From Faecalibacter bovis (GTDB taxonomy: Bacteria; Bacteroidota; Bacteroidia; Flavobacteriales; Weeksellaceae): a stretch of 64,000 nt of DNA. Below, one piece after another: positions 1-8,998 of the stretch. Position numbers and translations under genes: made by a program. Location: NCBI RefSeq assembly GCF_017948305.1, contig NZ_CP072842.1, forward strand, positions 846,001-910,000. The letters run 5' to 3'. The notes under the pieces were generated by a model. It ran no database searches and was not told where the DNA came from. It was given only the letters and a program-made list of their open reading frames with translations. Positions within the stretch are counted from its first letter, which is position 1. The number at the start of each line of letters is the position of its first letter.

Positions 1-2384
1 TTAATTGTTGATCGATTTATTGCTTTACTCTTATCAGAAATATCTCCGTAAGCTGCTCTTAAAAAACCAACCTCTCTTAATTTTAATTCTTTAATTAATG
101 GAATTTTGTTTAAAATCCATCCATTAAAATGATGTTCCCAATTCATTGTTACATATTCATCCGTTACAAATTCATAATAATCTAACTGAGAAAATGTACC
201 ATAAACTTGTCCGTAACTTTCGTTACCTGGAATCGCACTTAATAAAGATAATGGAACACCTTGGAAAGTTTTCCCGGCTTCAACAGTCATTAAAGAACGT
301 CCTAAAGAACCAATTAAAATTGGTTGAGTATATAAAAATTGAATTTTATCGTATTCGAAATCAGAATCTATTACACCTTTTAATCCTTTTGTATAACGTA
401 ACATTAAAGTTGGCGCAAGGGTTGACATTTCTACACGATCTATTCCGTACTGAGAATATTTAGCTCCTGGTTTTGCAATTACAGAAAAGCTAACGGATGA
501 ATTAGTTAAATTTTCTTGAACTTTTCCGTCTTTATCATAAGCAATAGAAAAATGTTCTCTGGATGCGGATTTAATACGCTGATAATTTCCATCTAAACGG
601 AAAACAACATTTTTCCAAGGTTCTATAGAAGTGTAAACATTGGTTAGATTATTAGAACTTAAATAGAAATTATCTCCTTGATTAATAATCGAAGATGAAG
701 CGAAACTGCGTGTCATAATTCCATCCGAAGATGTTAATTGAGCCGCCAATTGTTCTACATCTCGTTTTGTTCCAGCTCCGATTTGAAAACGATTAAATTT
801 ATTGAACATGTAACGAACATCTGCTCCGTATTTAAATTTATCATCATCAAAACCATAAGCCAAGAAACCTTGTGCACGCCACATGTCGTTCTGAGAAAAA
901 TAAGTTCTCGCACCAGCTCTTAATCGAACACCTTCTATTTTATTATATCCAAAAGAGGAGTATAAATTTCCGATATCAATATTTCCTACGCGATAATATC
1001 CTGATCCTAAAACTTCGATTGTCTTAACAAATCTATTAAATTTCGGTACTTCATTCAACTGATCTAAAGTCTCATAAATTCCTTCCTGATCTTTGGTTAA
1101 AGCTTCTGGACGATTTTTTTCCCAATAATCATTTGTCTGAACATTTACTGCTGATAATGCAGGATCTATACGCTCTGAATAATATGATTCAGGCTGACGA
1201 GTTTCAAAATCATAGTTATAATAGTTAACCGTTTTATGAGCAAAAATACCTTTAGAATTTTCTTTTTTCGATAAAATAGTCATATCCAACATCGCATATT
1301 CTTTCTTTGGATAAAAGACTGAATCGTTTGCAACGTCATAATCTAATTGCATAAAAATATTACGAACAAAGTTTACATTCATATCCTTTGTTGTTTCTAA
1401 ATCAATAGATTTTACTGCATAGGAATCTTTTGAGATGTACATATCTCCTTTGAAAGTTAATTCACCTTCACGACGAGGAAAATACTTAATTCTGTAAGTT
1501 TCTATTCCGTCAATATTAATGGTGTCTTTTAACTCATAATCATAAACTGCAAAACCATCTGTTGCAATTGGCGAAACAAATTTTATGTTTATAAAGTTTA
1601 ATCGATTATCATAAATATTAATGTCTTTGAACAAATTTTTTACCGTCGCAGCAACTACTTCATTATTCTCAAAACCTGAAGTTTTATTTGCTTTTAATTC
1701 TTTCCTTTCTTGGGATTTAGGATTATTAATTCCCTCAACTTTATAAATAGATTCGTTTAAGAAAGCTGGTAAATAAGTTTTTCCGTTAATTGAAGAAGTA
1801 TCAATTTTCTCAAAAACAAACTCAAATCCTTTGAAGATTTTTTTCTTCATGAAAGAAGAATCAATGTTACTGATATCGAATTGAAGTTTCTCATATTCGT
1901 TATACGAATATTGAGGCACCATTTTTAATCCATTCGTTTTTCTTCTTGCCCAAACTTCTCTTAAAATCGCATATGCAGGATTTTCTTTCTTTTTAAGACG
2001 TTGCTTTTTCTTCCCAGTTATAGTTGCACTTTGAAGCGTAATTCCATCACCAGAATCATCTATAAAATCATCCGATTGATCTTCTGTTTTAGGATCTAAT
2101 TCGGCAATAAAACTAAAATCAATAAAATCTACGATTTCATAATCATAATTTACATAACCTGATTTTGTGATCGATAATTTATTAGTCGTGGTAACCGATT
2201 CGATATAAAACGAACCATCCGAATTAGTTGTTGTTCCTACTTTTAGTTCTGGTAATCGTATATCTGCATACGAAATTGGTTTACCTGAAACTGCATCTAA
2301 GACTTTCCCTTGAATCTTAACTTGGGCAAAACTTACAATAGAGAGTATTGTTAAGAATGCGGTAAAGAGTCCTTTATTTGACAT
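1..2384 (-). CDS. DUF5686 family outer-membrane protein with carboxypeptidase-like regulatory domain (3' end beyond window)
   Basis: An open frame of 794 codons runs from an ATG at 2384 off the left edge with no stop, so the C-terminus is missing. The N-terminus has a signal peptide ending near SFAQ, followed by a CarboxypepD_reg-like beta domain (roughly residues 22-100, with the GKVLDAVSGKPISYADI start typical of this fold). The long remainder is rich in alternating aromatic/polar strands and resembles the DUF5686 family, conserved outer-membrane proteins of Bacteroidota related to the Omp85/barrel architecture. The function is not known. It lies downstream of pdhB on the same strand, but a hairpin separates them, so it is probably transcribed independently. 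The family assignment comes from recognition of the layout and not from a profile search. Confidence 0.8.
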   Translation of the reverse strand, partial: MSNKGLFTAFLTILSIVSFAQVKIQGKVLDAVSGKPISYADIRLPELKVGTTTNSDGSFYIESVTTTNKLSITKSGYVNYDYEIVDFIDFSFIAELDPKTEDQSDDFIDDSGDGITLQSATITGKKKQRLKKKENPAYAILREVWARRKTNGLKMVPQYSYNEYEKLQFDISNIDSSFMKKKIFKGFEFVFEKIDTSSINGKTYLPAFLNESIYKVEGINNPKSQERKELKANKTSGFENNEVVAATVKNLFKDINIYDNRLNFINIKFVSPIATDGFAVYDYELKDTINIDGIETYRIKYFPRREGELTFKGDMYISKDSYAVKSIDLETTKDMNVNFVRNIFMQLDYDVANDSVFYPKKEYAMLDMTILSKKENSKGIFAHKTVNYYNYDFETRQPESYYSERIDPALSAVNVQTNDYWEKNRPEALTKDQEGIYETLDQLNEVPKFNRFVKTIEVLGSGYYRVGNIDIGNLYSSFGYNKIEGVRLRAGARTYFSQNDMWRAQGFLAYGFDDDKFKYGADVRYMFNKFNRFQIGAGTKRDVEQLAAQLTSSDGIMTRSFASSSIINQGDNFYLSSNNLTNVYTSIEPWKNVVFRLDGNYQRIKSASREHFSIAYDKDGKVQENLTNSSVSFSVIAKPGAKYSQYGIDRVEMSTLAPTLMLRYTKGLKGVIDSDFEYDKIQFLYTQPILIGSLGRSLMTVEAGKTFQGVPLSLLSAIPGNESYGQVYGTFSQLDYYEFVTDEYVTMNWEHHFNGWILNKIPLIKELKLREVGFLRAAYGDISDKSKAINRSTI

Positions 2385-2408
2385 TTTTGTTAAAAAGTTT
2401 AAATAAGA

Positions 2409-2435
2409 AAGTCTAGCAAAATTTATGCTAGACTT
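2409..2435 (-). terminator. Hairpin after pdhB
   Basis: A 10-bp perfect stem (AAGTCTAGCA / TGCTAGACTT) with a 7-nt loop lies between pdhB and the DUF5686 gene. On the minus strand it is followed by a T-rich tail, so it probably ends the pdhB transcript. The T-run is imperfect. Confidence 0.55.
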
Positions 2436-2466
2436 GAATATTATTTATGATAAAAATAATGTTTTA

Positions 2467-3447
2467 TTAAGATTTGTACATAACTGCCTTAACAGCTGAA
2501 ACAACTTCTTTTGCTTGAGGGAACCATTCTTGGAATAAGTTTGGTGCGTAAGGCGCAGAAGTATCTTTTGTTGTGATACGTTTTACTGGAGCATCTAAAT
2601 AATCAAATGCTTTTTGTTGTACCATGTAAGCAATTTCTGTAGAAACTGAAGCAAATGGCCAAGCTTCTTCTAAAATTACTAAACGATTTGTTTTCTTAAC
2701 AGAAGCGATAATAGTATCATAATCCATCGGACGAACTGTACGAATATCGATTACTTCTGCTTCAATTCCTTCTTTAGCTAACTCTTCAGCAGCCATTAAA
2801 GCTTGTTTCATAATCTTACCAAAAGATACGATTGTTACATCTTTACCTTCACGTTTGATATCTGCTTTACCGATTGGAATTAAGTATTCTTCTTCTGGAA
2901 TTTCCATTTTATCACCATACATCTGCTCCGATTCCATAAAAATTACTGGATCGTTATCACGAATTGCAGATTTTAATAATCCTTTTGCATCGTATGGGTT
3001 TGAAGGAACAACAACTTTTAAACCTGGTACATTTGCATACCAATTTTCAAAAGCCTGAGAGTGCGTAGCACCTAATTGTCCTGCTGATGCTGTTGGTCCA
3101 CGGAATACGATAGGGCAATTCCATTGTCCACCAGACATTTGTAATATTTTTGCTGCGTTATTTACGATTTGGTCGATTGCAACTAATGAAAAGTTGAATG
3201 TCATATACTCTACGATTGGACGACATCCTGTTAAAGTAGAACCCACTGCAATTCCTGTAAAACCAGATTCTGCAATTGGAGTATCAATAACACGTTTAGG
3301 TCCGAATTCATCTAACATACCTTTAGAAGCTTTATAGGCACCGTTGTATTCAGCAACCTCCTCTCCCATTAAGTAAACAGATTCATCGCGACGCATTTCC
3401 TCACTCATTGCCTCGGCAATTACTTCTCTAAAAGTTTTTATAGCCAT
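2467..3447 (-). CDS. pdhB: Pyruvate dehydrogenase E1 component, beta subunit
   Basis: This 326-residue protein is a full-length alpha-ketoacid dehydrogenase E1-beta subunit. With an E1-alpha partner it forms the thiamine-diphosphate-dependent enzyme that decarboxylates pyruvate and acetylates the lipoyl E2, feeding acetyl-CoA to the TCA cycle. Visible signatures are the N-terminal REVIAEAMSEEM and LMGEEVAEYNGAYKAS segments, DTPIAESGFTGIAVG, the glycine-rich RGPTASAGQLGATHSQ region and the C-terminal EEAWPFASVSTEIA segment of the transketolase C domain. No E1-alpha or E2 gene is in the window, so the complex is split across the genome. Branched-chain 2-oxoacid E1-beta is the main alternative, but the residues around the active site read as the pyruvate type. 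A TAnnTTTG-like element (TACATTTG, complement of 3484-3491) lies upstream. Confidence 0.93.
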   Translation of the reverse strand: MAIKTFREVIAEAMSEEMRRDESVYLMGEEVAEYNGAYKASKGMLDEFGPKRVIDTPIAESGFTGIAVGSTLTGCRPIVEYMTFNFSLVAIDQIVNNAAKILQMSGGQWNCPIVFRGPTASAGQLGATHSQAFENWYANVPGLKVVVPSNPYDAKGLLKSAIRDNDPVIFMESEQMYGDKMEIPEEEYLIPIGKADIKREGKDVTIVSFGKIMKQALMAAEELAKEGIEAEVIDIRTVRPMDYDTIIASVKKTNRLVILEEAWPFASVSTEIAYMVQQKAFDYLDAPVKRITTKDTSAPYAPNLFQEWFPQAKEVVSAVKAVMYKS

Positions 3448-3618
3448 TGTGTTTTGATTTCGTTACTATATTTTTTCCTAAAGCAAATGTAATAAAAAAG
3501 TTAGGAAATATTTGATTTATATCTGAAATAGACTAAAGCAACGATATTTTTCATGTTTAAACCTTGTTTATTTCATTCATAATTCAATACATCATAGCTC
3601 ATTATCCAAAATTTTATC

Positions 3619-3626
3619 TACCTTTG
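3619..3626 (+). promoter_or_regulatory. -7 promoter element upstream of cobalamin riboswitch
   Basis: TACCTTTG matches the Bacteroidota -7 consensus TAnnTTTG exactly and ends a few bases before the first conserved riboswitch helix, where a start site would be expected. No clear TTTG -33 box is seen. Confidence 0.5.
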
Positions 3627-3631
3627 GACTC

Positions 3632-3790
3632 ATATGGTGCTCTAAAGGAGTTAAAAGGGAATTTGGTGTAAATCCAAAACTGTCCCCGCAACTGTAAAGT
3701 TTTATAAAAGTTCTTTTCACTTCTTGCCACTGTTTTTTTAACAAAAATGGGAAGGCCAAAAAGAATAAAACAAGTCAGGAAACCTGCCAT
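3632..3790 (+). promoter_or_regulatory. Cobalamin (AdoCbl/B12) riboswitch
   Basis: The leader contains the conserved blocks of the cobalamin riboswitch in the right order: GGTGC (3636), AAAAGGGAA (about 3653-3661), a small hairpin closed by TTTGG/CCAAA, the core block GTCCCCGCAACTGTAA (about 3682-3696), a GCCACTG (about 3726) and GGGAAGGCC (about 3749) pair, and the closing GTCAGGAAACCTGCC (about 3774-3788). This class of RNA binds cobalamin and represses the downstream uptake genes when the vitamin is plentiful. It precedes a TonB-dependent receptor by about 50 nt, which fits regulation of B12 uptake. Confidence 0.93.
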
Positions 3791-3811
3791 AAATAAACCT
3801 TAAATTTTAAT

Positions 3812-3831
3812 CACTTTCGGGAGAAAAGGTG
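3812..3831 (+). promoter_or_regulatory. Possible expression-platform hairpin next to receptor start
   Basis: Between the riboswitch and the ATG at 3842, the segment CACTTT ... AAAGGTG can pair into a stem of about 6 bp with one G-U pair, exposing CGGGAGAA in the loop. It could control translation of the receptor gene. This is a fold drawn by eye. Confidence 0.3.
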
Positions 3832-3841
3832 TAAAATAATT

Positions 3842-5641
3842 ATGAAAAAACAATTCATTTTAGTTGCCTTAATTTCTGGCTATGCGCTTGGACAAAATGA
3901 TGCTGTACAATTGGATGAAGTTTTAATAAATGATCCTTTTTTAAATCATCATTATAAAAGTCAATCGCAAATTATTCTTAATGATAGTATTCTTAAAAAG
4001 AATCAACCTTCGTTGAGTAATTTGCTGCAATTTGAATCACCAATCTATTTTAAAGAAAATGGAGTTGGAATGGTTTCTTCACCGTCATTTCGTGGAACAA
4101 CAGCATCGCAAACCGCAGTTGTTTGGAATGGGATTAATATTAATTCATCCATCAACGGACAAACTGATTTTAATACGATCAATTCAAAATCCTATGATGA
4201 AATTCTTGTAAAACCAGGCGGAGGAAGTATTGCTTATGGTACAGGTAGTATTGGTGGCGCAGTGCATTTATTAGATCATTTAAAGTACAACGATCAACTA
4301 ACTCAAAACATAGATTTAGGGTATGGAAGTTTTGATTCTTACAACCTGAATTATCGTTTACATTATGCTAAAAACAATATTGCTACAAATATTGGCTACG
4401 CCAGATTTCAGTCCGATAATGATTATGAAATTGAAAATTATTTAGAAAGAAATCGAAACGGTAAATACTATTTTAATACCATTGATGCTAATATTGGTAC
4501 TAAATTAACTGACCACGAAATCCGATTATTTACACAATTTAATTTTGGTAAGCGTGAATTCAGTTTAACTGATATTTACGAAACTCCTACGATGTACGAA
4601 AATCAGGATTATCGTGTAATGGGACAATGGATTTTGAATAAAAATCGTTGGAATTCAGATTTAAAAATTTCTTACTTACACGAATCAAATCAATATTATC
4701 CGAATATAAATTCGTCTACAACACAAGATTTAGAAGTCAATAACTGGATTGCAAAATATTATCTGAATTATAAATTGAAGCCAAACCAAACTATTAGTGG
4801 TTTTGCTGAAAATATTTACAGCAAAGGTAACGGAACAAATCTTAGTGCATCTGACCGAAATACCACAGGTTTTGGATTAATTTATAAACATATTATTTCC
4901 GATAAAATACAATACGAAGCTAGTATTCGTCAGGATTTTTCATCGGTTTACAATGTTCCTTTAATCTACGCTTTCGGAGCCAATTATAAACCTATGGATT
5001 TCTACGAAATTCGATTCAATTTTTCAAAGAATTATCGTGTTCCAACTTTCAATGATTTATTTTGGGAAACTGGTGGTAATCCCGATTTAAAAGCAGAAAA
5101 CGCTCTTCAATTTGAATTAGGAAATGATTTTAATTTTAAAAATCTAAAAATTCAAACGAATCTTTTTTACAATGATATAAAAGATATGATCCAATGGATT
5201 CCTACTTCTGGAAGTTCGTTTTGGCGACCAGTGAATCAAAATCATGTAAAAACTTATGGATCAGAAATAATAGCTGATTATAAATGGAATAATCTTTCAT
5301 TCAGAACTCTATATTCATACACTGAATCGATTAATCAGGAAACTGATAAAACATTGATTTACGTTCCGAAACATCAGTTCAATTTTAATGTTAATTACAA
5401 TTATAAATCTTGGAATGTATTTATGCAAAATCGTTGGGTAGACAAAGTTTTTATCCAAACCGATAATCAAGCAACAATTCCTAGTTATTGGACTACTAAT
5501 TTAGGATTAGGCTATCAAATCAACTCCAATTTTGGAGCAAATTTTAATATTAATAATCTATTCGATCAGCAATATCAAAGTGTTGCCAATCGATGGATGC
5601 CAGGAATCAATTATCTAATTTCATTAAACATAAAACTATAA
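3842..5641 (+). CDS. btuB: TonB-dependent receptor, probable vitamin B12 (BtuB-type) outer-membrane transporter
   Basis: This 599-residue protein has a signal peptide (MKKQFILVALISGYALGQ) and then a TonB-box-like segment (VQLDEVLI). A plug domain follows at about residues 45-150, with the glycine-rich GGGSIAYGTGSIGGAVHLLD typical of TonB receptors, and then a 22-strand-type barrel ending NLFDQQYQSVANRWMPGINY. The short length without an N-terminal carboxypeptidase-like domain fits the BtuB/FepA type and not a SusC glycan importer. It imports substrate across the outer membrane using TonB energy. The cobalamin riboswitch directly upstream is the main evidence for B12 as substrate. The next gene starts 4 bases after its stop, giving a two-gene operon with the surface lipoprotein. 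Confidence 0.88.
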   Translation: MKKQFILVALISGYALGQNDAVQLDEVLINDPFLNHHYKSQSQIILNDSILKKNQPSLSNLLQFESPIYFKENGVGMVSSPSFRGTTASQTAVVWNGININSSINGQTDFNTINSKSYDEILVKPGGGSIAYGTGSIGGAVHLLDHLKYNDQLTQNIDLGYGSFDSYNLNYRLHYAKNNIATNIGYARFQSDNDYEIENYLERNRNGKYYFNTIDANIGTKLTDHEIRLFTQFNFGKREFSLTDIYETPTMYENQDYRVMGQWILNKNRWNSDLKISYLHESNQYYPNINSSTTQDLEVNNWIAKYYLNYKLKPNQTISGFAENIYSKGNGTNLSASDRNTTGFGLIYKHIISDKIQYEASIRQDFSSVYNVPLIYAFGANYKPMDFYEIRFNFSKNYRVPTFNDLFWETGGNPDLKAENALQFELGNDFNFKNLKIQTNLFYNDIKDMIQWIPTSGSSFWRPVNQNHVKTYGSEIIADYKWNNLSFRTLYSYTESINQETDKTLIYVPKHQFNFNVNYNYKSWNVFMQNRWVDKVFIQTDNQATIPSYWTTNLGLGYQINSNFGANFNINNLFDQQYQSVANRWMPGINYLISLNIKL

Positions 5642-5645
5642 ACAC

Positions 5646-6704
5646 ATGAAAAATATCAAAACTTTACTTTTTGCTTTACTTGCGACGAGTTTTACTTTAC
5701 AATCATGTTCATCAGATGATGATAATAACAACCCTATCGAACAAAATGGATCTTACAAAGACGGAATTTTTGTACTAAATGAGGGTGCAATGGGTAGCAA
5801 TAATGCTGAAGTTACTTTCTTTAAAAATGGAGCTGCAACTCAGAATTTATTTAAAACTGTTAATCCAACATTAAATTTAGGTAATGTTGCAACTAGTATT
5901 CTTTTCGAAGATAACGACGGATATATAGTAGTGAATTTATCTAATAAAATAGAAGTTGTTCATGCTACAACTTTCGAATCAAAAGGTACAATTACAGCAA
6001 ACTTAAATAATCCGCGTTATATCGCCGCAGACGACAATAAAATATATGTTACAAACTGGGGAGATTCTACTAATCCAGATGACGATTTTATTTCAGTTTT
6101 TAGACGTTCTGATTTAGCTTTTGAGAAAAAAATTGACGTAAAAGAAGGTCCTGATCAAATTTTAATCGAAAATAATAAACTTGTTATAGCGCACTCTGGT
6201 GGTTGGAGCAATGGAAATTCTGTTTCTATCTACAATTTAGCTACAAACACTTTAGAAAACATTACAGTTGGTGATGTACCTTCTGCTATGGTTGAAGAAA
6301 ATGGAATTGTTTATGTTTTATGTTCTGGAATTACTTGGGGTGGAACTCCATCTGCTGGAAAATTGGTTAAAATTAACTTAAATACAAACTCTGTTACACA
6401 AACTATTAATTTTGCTGATGGTCAAAATCCTCGTTTTTTAGTTGAAGAAAATAATCAAATCTTTTATACTTTAAACAACCAAGTTTATCGTTTAGCATTA
6501 CAAGATAATACGTTACCACAAAATGCTTTATTCGCATTTGATGCTACTTATATCTATGCATTCAACATCCATAATGGAGCAATTTATATTGGAGATGCTA
6601 AAGATTTTGCATCAAACGGAGAAGTTAAATATTACAGCTTAGCAGGCAATTTATTAGGACAATTTTCAACAGGAATTGGACCAAATTTCATTGCTTATAA
6701 TTAA
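5646..6704 (+). CDS. DUF5074/YncE-like beta-propeller surface lipoprotein, BtuG-like
   Basis: This 352-residue lipoprotein has a type II signal peptide ending TLQSC, followed directly by SSDDDNNN, an acidic stretch like the surface-export signals of Bacteroidota lipoproteins. The mature part consists of repeated beta-propeller blades (for example GDVPSAMVEENGIVYVLCSG and a following NPRFLVEENNQIFYTL blade), like the DUF5074/YncE group. In Bacteroides, BtuG is a surface beta-propeller lipoprotein that binds cobalamin with high affinity and passes it to BtuB. The position here, 4 bases behind a BtuB-like receptor under a cobalamin riboswitch, suggests the same job. Ligand specificity is inferred from context. 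A bidirectional terminator follows. Confidence 0.82.
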   Translation: MKNIKTLLFALLATSFTLQSCSSDDDNNNPIEQNGSYKDGIFVLNEGAMGSNNAEVTFFKNGAATQNLFKTVNPTLNLGNVATSILFEDNDGYIVVNLSNKIEVVHATTFESKGTITANLNNPRYIAADDNKIYVTNWGDSTNPDDDFISVFRRSDLAFEKKIDVKEGPDQILIENNKLVIAHSGGWSNGNSVSIYNLATNTLENITVGDVPSAMVEENGIVYVLCSGITWGGTPSAGKLVKINLNTNSVTQTINFADGQNPRFLVEENNQIFYTLNNQVYRLALQDNTLPQNALFAFDATYIYAFNIHNGAIYIGDAKDFASNGEVKYYSLAGNLLGQFSTGIGPNFIAYN

Positions 6705-6724
6705 TAAATAAGTTTAAAAAAATG

Positions 6725-6756
6725 AAAAATCCGAAGGCTAGCCTTCGGATTTTTTT
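6725..6756. terminator. Bidirectional terminator between btuG-like gene and rarD
   Basis: A perfect palindrome (ATCCGAAGGC and its complement) is flanked by A- and T-runs on both sides. It serves the two convergent genes and overlaps the 3' end of rarD. Confidence 0.85.
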
Positions 6757-7643
6757 ATGCTTCTATTTTTAAATATTATTTGAGAATTAAAAACTAAAAT
6801 CGCAATTAAAATTAATGCATATCCAGAAATTTGTAGCGTGGTAACTTTCTCTTTGTAATAAACAATTGCTAACACAAAATTCATAATTGGATTTAGATAA
6901 ATTAAAATTCCAACCGTTGATGAATTGATGCCTTTTAATGCGAAATTATTTAAGAACATTGGGATAATTGTGAACAAAATTACAACCGCCATGATACATT
7001 GATAGAATATTGTTTCTGTAGGAATTGGACTTGCATATAGGAAAACCATAGGCAGCATTAAAACTGCAACAACCGAAAGCTGAATCATTAATAAATTAAA
7101 ACTATCAAAACGGTTTAAACTTCTCTGAATTAATATGTAACAAGCAAATGCAATTGCAACGAAAAGACTATACATTAAATCCGTAAAATGCCCAATAGAT
7201 AATATTCCACACGCTAAAATACTGATACCAACTGCAAACCATTTTACCTTTGTTAGTTTATCTTTCAATATAAAAAATGCTAAAACAGTTGTAATAATGG
7301 GACAAACTAAATATGATAGAGATGCTGCTTGAACACTCACATGATTCATTACGATTATAAAAACTAACCAATTTGCCATTAAAATAATTGAGCCACCAAC
7401 TATTAAACTCAATAATTTTTTCTGTTCTTTTTTAGCTAAAGATTTAAATAAATTCCAATCCGATACAATCTTATTTCTTCTAAATACAATATTGATAATT
7501 AACAAAAAGAATACGCTGATAAACAAACGATAAAACAAAATATCTAACGAAGGATAATGCGCTATTGGTTTTAATCCAAAACTAAAAAATCCCCAAATAA
7601 AATAGGCTGTAACCGCAGAAAATATATACTTTGTTTGATTCAT
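6738..7643 (-). CDS. rarD: EamA family transporter, RarD type
   Basis: This 301-residue inner-membrane protein has about ten hydrophobic segments arranged as two EamA repeats. The opening TAYFIWGFFSFGLKPIAHYPSL region and SVQAASLSYLVCPIITTVLAF are characteristic of RarD, the chloramphenicol-sensitive-protein branch of the drug/metabolite transporter superfamily. The substrate is not established for this branch. It is a single-gene unit reading toward the btuG-like gene. The stop lies inside the shared terminator. Length and start agree with the family. Confidence 0.88.
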   Translation of the reverse strand: MNQTKYIFSAVTAYFIWGFFSFGLKPIAHYPSLDILFYRLFISVFFLLIINIVFRRNKIVSDWNLFKSLAKKEQKKLLSLIVGGSIILMANWLVFIIVMNHVSVQAASLSYLVCPIITTVLAFFILKDKLTKVKWFAVGISILACGILSIGHFTDLMYSLFVAIAFACYILIQRSLNRFDSFNLLMIQLSVVAVLMLPMVFLYASPIPTETIFYQCIMAVVILFTIIPMFLNNFALKGINSSTVGILIYLNPIMNFVLAIVYYKEKVTTLQISGYALILIAILVFNSQIIFKNRSIKKSEG

Positions 7644-7730
7644 TTTAAGACTTTAAACAGATTTATTTCTGTTTATAGAAACAAATGTAAGTGTTTATTA
7701 GTTTCTAATTATTGATGATATGAATTTCTT

Positions 7731-7738
7731 TACCTTTG
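7731..7738 (+). promoter_or_regulatory. -7 promoter element of tadA
   Basis: TACCTTTG matches TAnnTTTG 16 nt before the ATG. A TTG about 16 nt upstream (7712-7714) may be the -33 box. Confidence 0.5.
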
Positions 7739-7754
7739 TTTAAAATTTAACTAA

Positions 7755-8195
7755 ATGGCAGAATTATTTTCAGACGAATATTTTATGCGAATTGCTTTAA
7801 ATGAAGCCGCAAATGCTTATGAACGCGATGAAATTCCGGTCGGAGCTGTAATCGTAAGTAACAATAAAATTATTGCTAAAGCGCATAATTTAACTGAAAC
7901 ATTGATTGACGTTACGGCACATGCCGAAATGCAAGCCATAACATCTGCTGCTAATTATTTAGGTGGGAAATACTTACAAAATTGTACACTTTATGTTACT
8001 TTAGAACCTTGCGTCATGTGCGGTGGAGCTTTGTATTGGAGCCAAATTTCTAAGGTTGTTTATGGCGCTTCTGATCCAAAACGTGGTTTTAAAGCTAAGA
8101 TTGGTGAACTACATCCAAAAACTGAAGTAATTTCTGGATTATTAGAAGATGAATGTGGCGAAATCATGAAATCTTTTTTCCAGAAAAAAAGGTAA
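7755..8195 (+). CDS. tadA: tRNA-specific adenosine deaminase TadA
   Basis: This 146-residue protein is a member of the cytidine/deoxycytidylate deaminase superfamily. The zinc site is intact: HAEMQAI supplies the histidine and catalytic glutamate, and PCVMCGGAL supplies the two cysteines. TadA converts adenosine 34 to inosine in the anticodon of tRNA-Arg(ACG), allowing it to read CGU/CGC/CGA codons. The N-terminus (FMRIALNEAANAYERDEIPVGAVIV) matches the family without extension. A lipoprotein gene follows 29 bases downstream on the same strand. Confidence 0.95.
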   Translation: MAELFSDEYFMRIALNEAANAYERDEIPVGAVIVSNNKIIAKAHNLTETLIDVTAHAEMQAITSAANYLGGKYLQNCTLYVTLEPCVMCGGALYWSQISKVVYGASDPKRGFKAKIGELHPKTEVISGLLEDECGEIMKSFFQKKR

Positions 8196-8224
8196 TTAAC
8201 TACATTTACAATTCAATCTATCGC

Positions 8225-8824
8225 ATGAAAATTTTTCAATTTATCGTCTTATCGCTTTTTACATCTTTTACACTAACAAGTTGTGAACAAAATGCTACGC
8301 CCAAAATTTACCCTGCTAAAAAAGGTGTGGATTCTGCCTATGCTAATTTGTTAAAGATTAAAGTTGAAGAAAAAATTCGTGATGATCAAGATGAAACTGA
8401 AACAAAACCTGCGAAACAAGTAGCTAAAGTTCAGCAACAAAAGAAGATTGAAAAAGCTATTTCGAATGTAGATAAAATTGTTCCTTTTAGCAAAGATAAT
8501 ACACGAGATACTTTAAAAATTACGTATGCTAAAGCTAAACAAACAGTAACTAAAAAAGCTGGTCAAACGAATACTTTTGTATTCAATTCTGATACTGCAA
8601 AAAAGGTTGCGATTAAACTTTCTGCGGCCGATACGTTAGCGAATATTCGAATCAATCATATCAAAGGACCTGTTGATTCAATTAAAGGTGGACCTTTTGG
8701 TAAAACCTTAATTTTCGACTTACCTGCGAAAGGAAATTATAATTTCTCTATTTCTGAAAAACCTACGGATAAAAAGCCTTATCAAGGAGAATATCAAGTC
8801 GAGTTACAATTACTTTGGAAGTAA
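8225..8824 (+). CDS. Putative lipoprotein of unknown function
   Basis: This 199-residue protein begins with a lipoprotein signal (MKIFQFIVLSLFTSFTLTSC), so the ATG at 8225 is preferred over a longer frame that would overlap tadA. The mature part has a lysine/glutamine-rich, probably flexible linker at about residues 40-90, then a compact beta-rich domain (KKAGQTNTFVFNSDTAKKVA, AKGNYNFSISEK). The cysteine is followed by EQNATP, so there is no acidic export signal and it may stay in the periplasm. I do not recognise the family. It probably shares a transcript with tadA. Confidence 0.75.
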   Translation: MKIFQFIVLSLFTSFTLTSCEQNATPKIYPAKKGVDSAYANLLKIKVEEKIRDDQDETETKPAKQVAKVQQQKKIEKAISNVDKIVPFSKDNTRDTLKITYAKAKQTVTKKAGQTNTFVFNSDTAKKVAIKLSAADTLANIRINHIKGPVDSIKGGPFGKTLIFDLPAKGNYNFSISEKPTDKKPYQGEYQVELQLLWK

Positions 8825-8930
8825 TTTAATTTGATAGCTTACCACTCTCAACTTATCGGAAAATCAGACATTTAACAATACAATTTTATTTTCATAAATG
8901 TATTTATTTAAGCTTAATATTCATTTTTTT

Positions 8931-8961
8931 CTTGATGAAAAAACGAATCAAAAAAATCAAG
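8931..8961. repeat. Short inverted repeat, dispersed-repeat type
   Basis: CTTGAT and ATCAAG flank a 19-nt A-rich centre (with AAACGAATCAAAAAA). I recall similar CTTGAT-A-rich-ATCAAG intergenic units in other Bacteroidota genomes, but only one copy is visible here. Confidence 0.4.
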
Positions 8962-8998
8962 GCTTTAAATCTATTTGACTAAAAATAAATTTCATTTC

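Noticed and set aside
146-923. Short plus-strand frames within the first kilobase
   Set aside because: They lie antisense to the DUF5686 coding frame and show no signal peptide or motif.
8153-8224. N-terminal extension of the lipoprotein overlapping tadA
   Set aside because: The extension would bury the lipoprotein signal peptide, and the ATG at 8225 starts it correctly.
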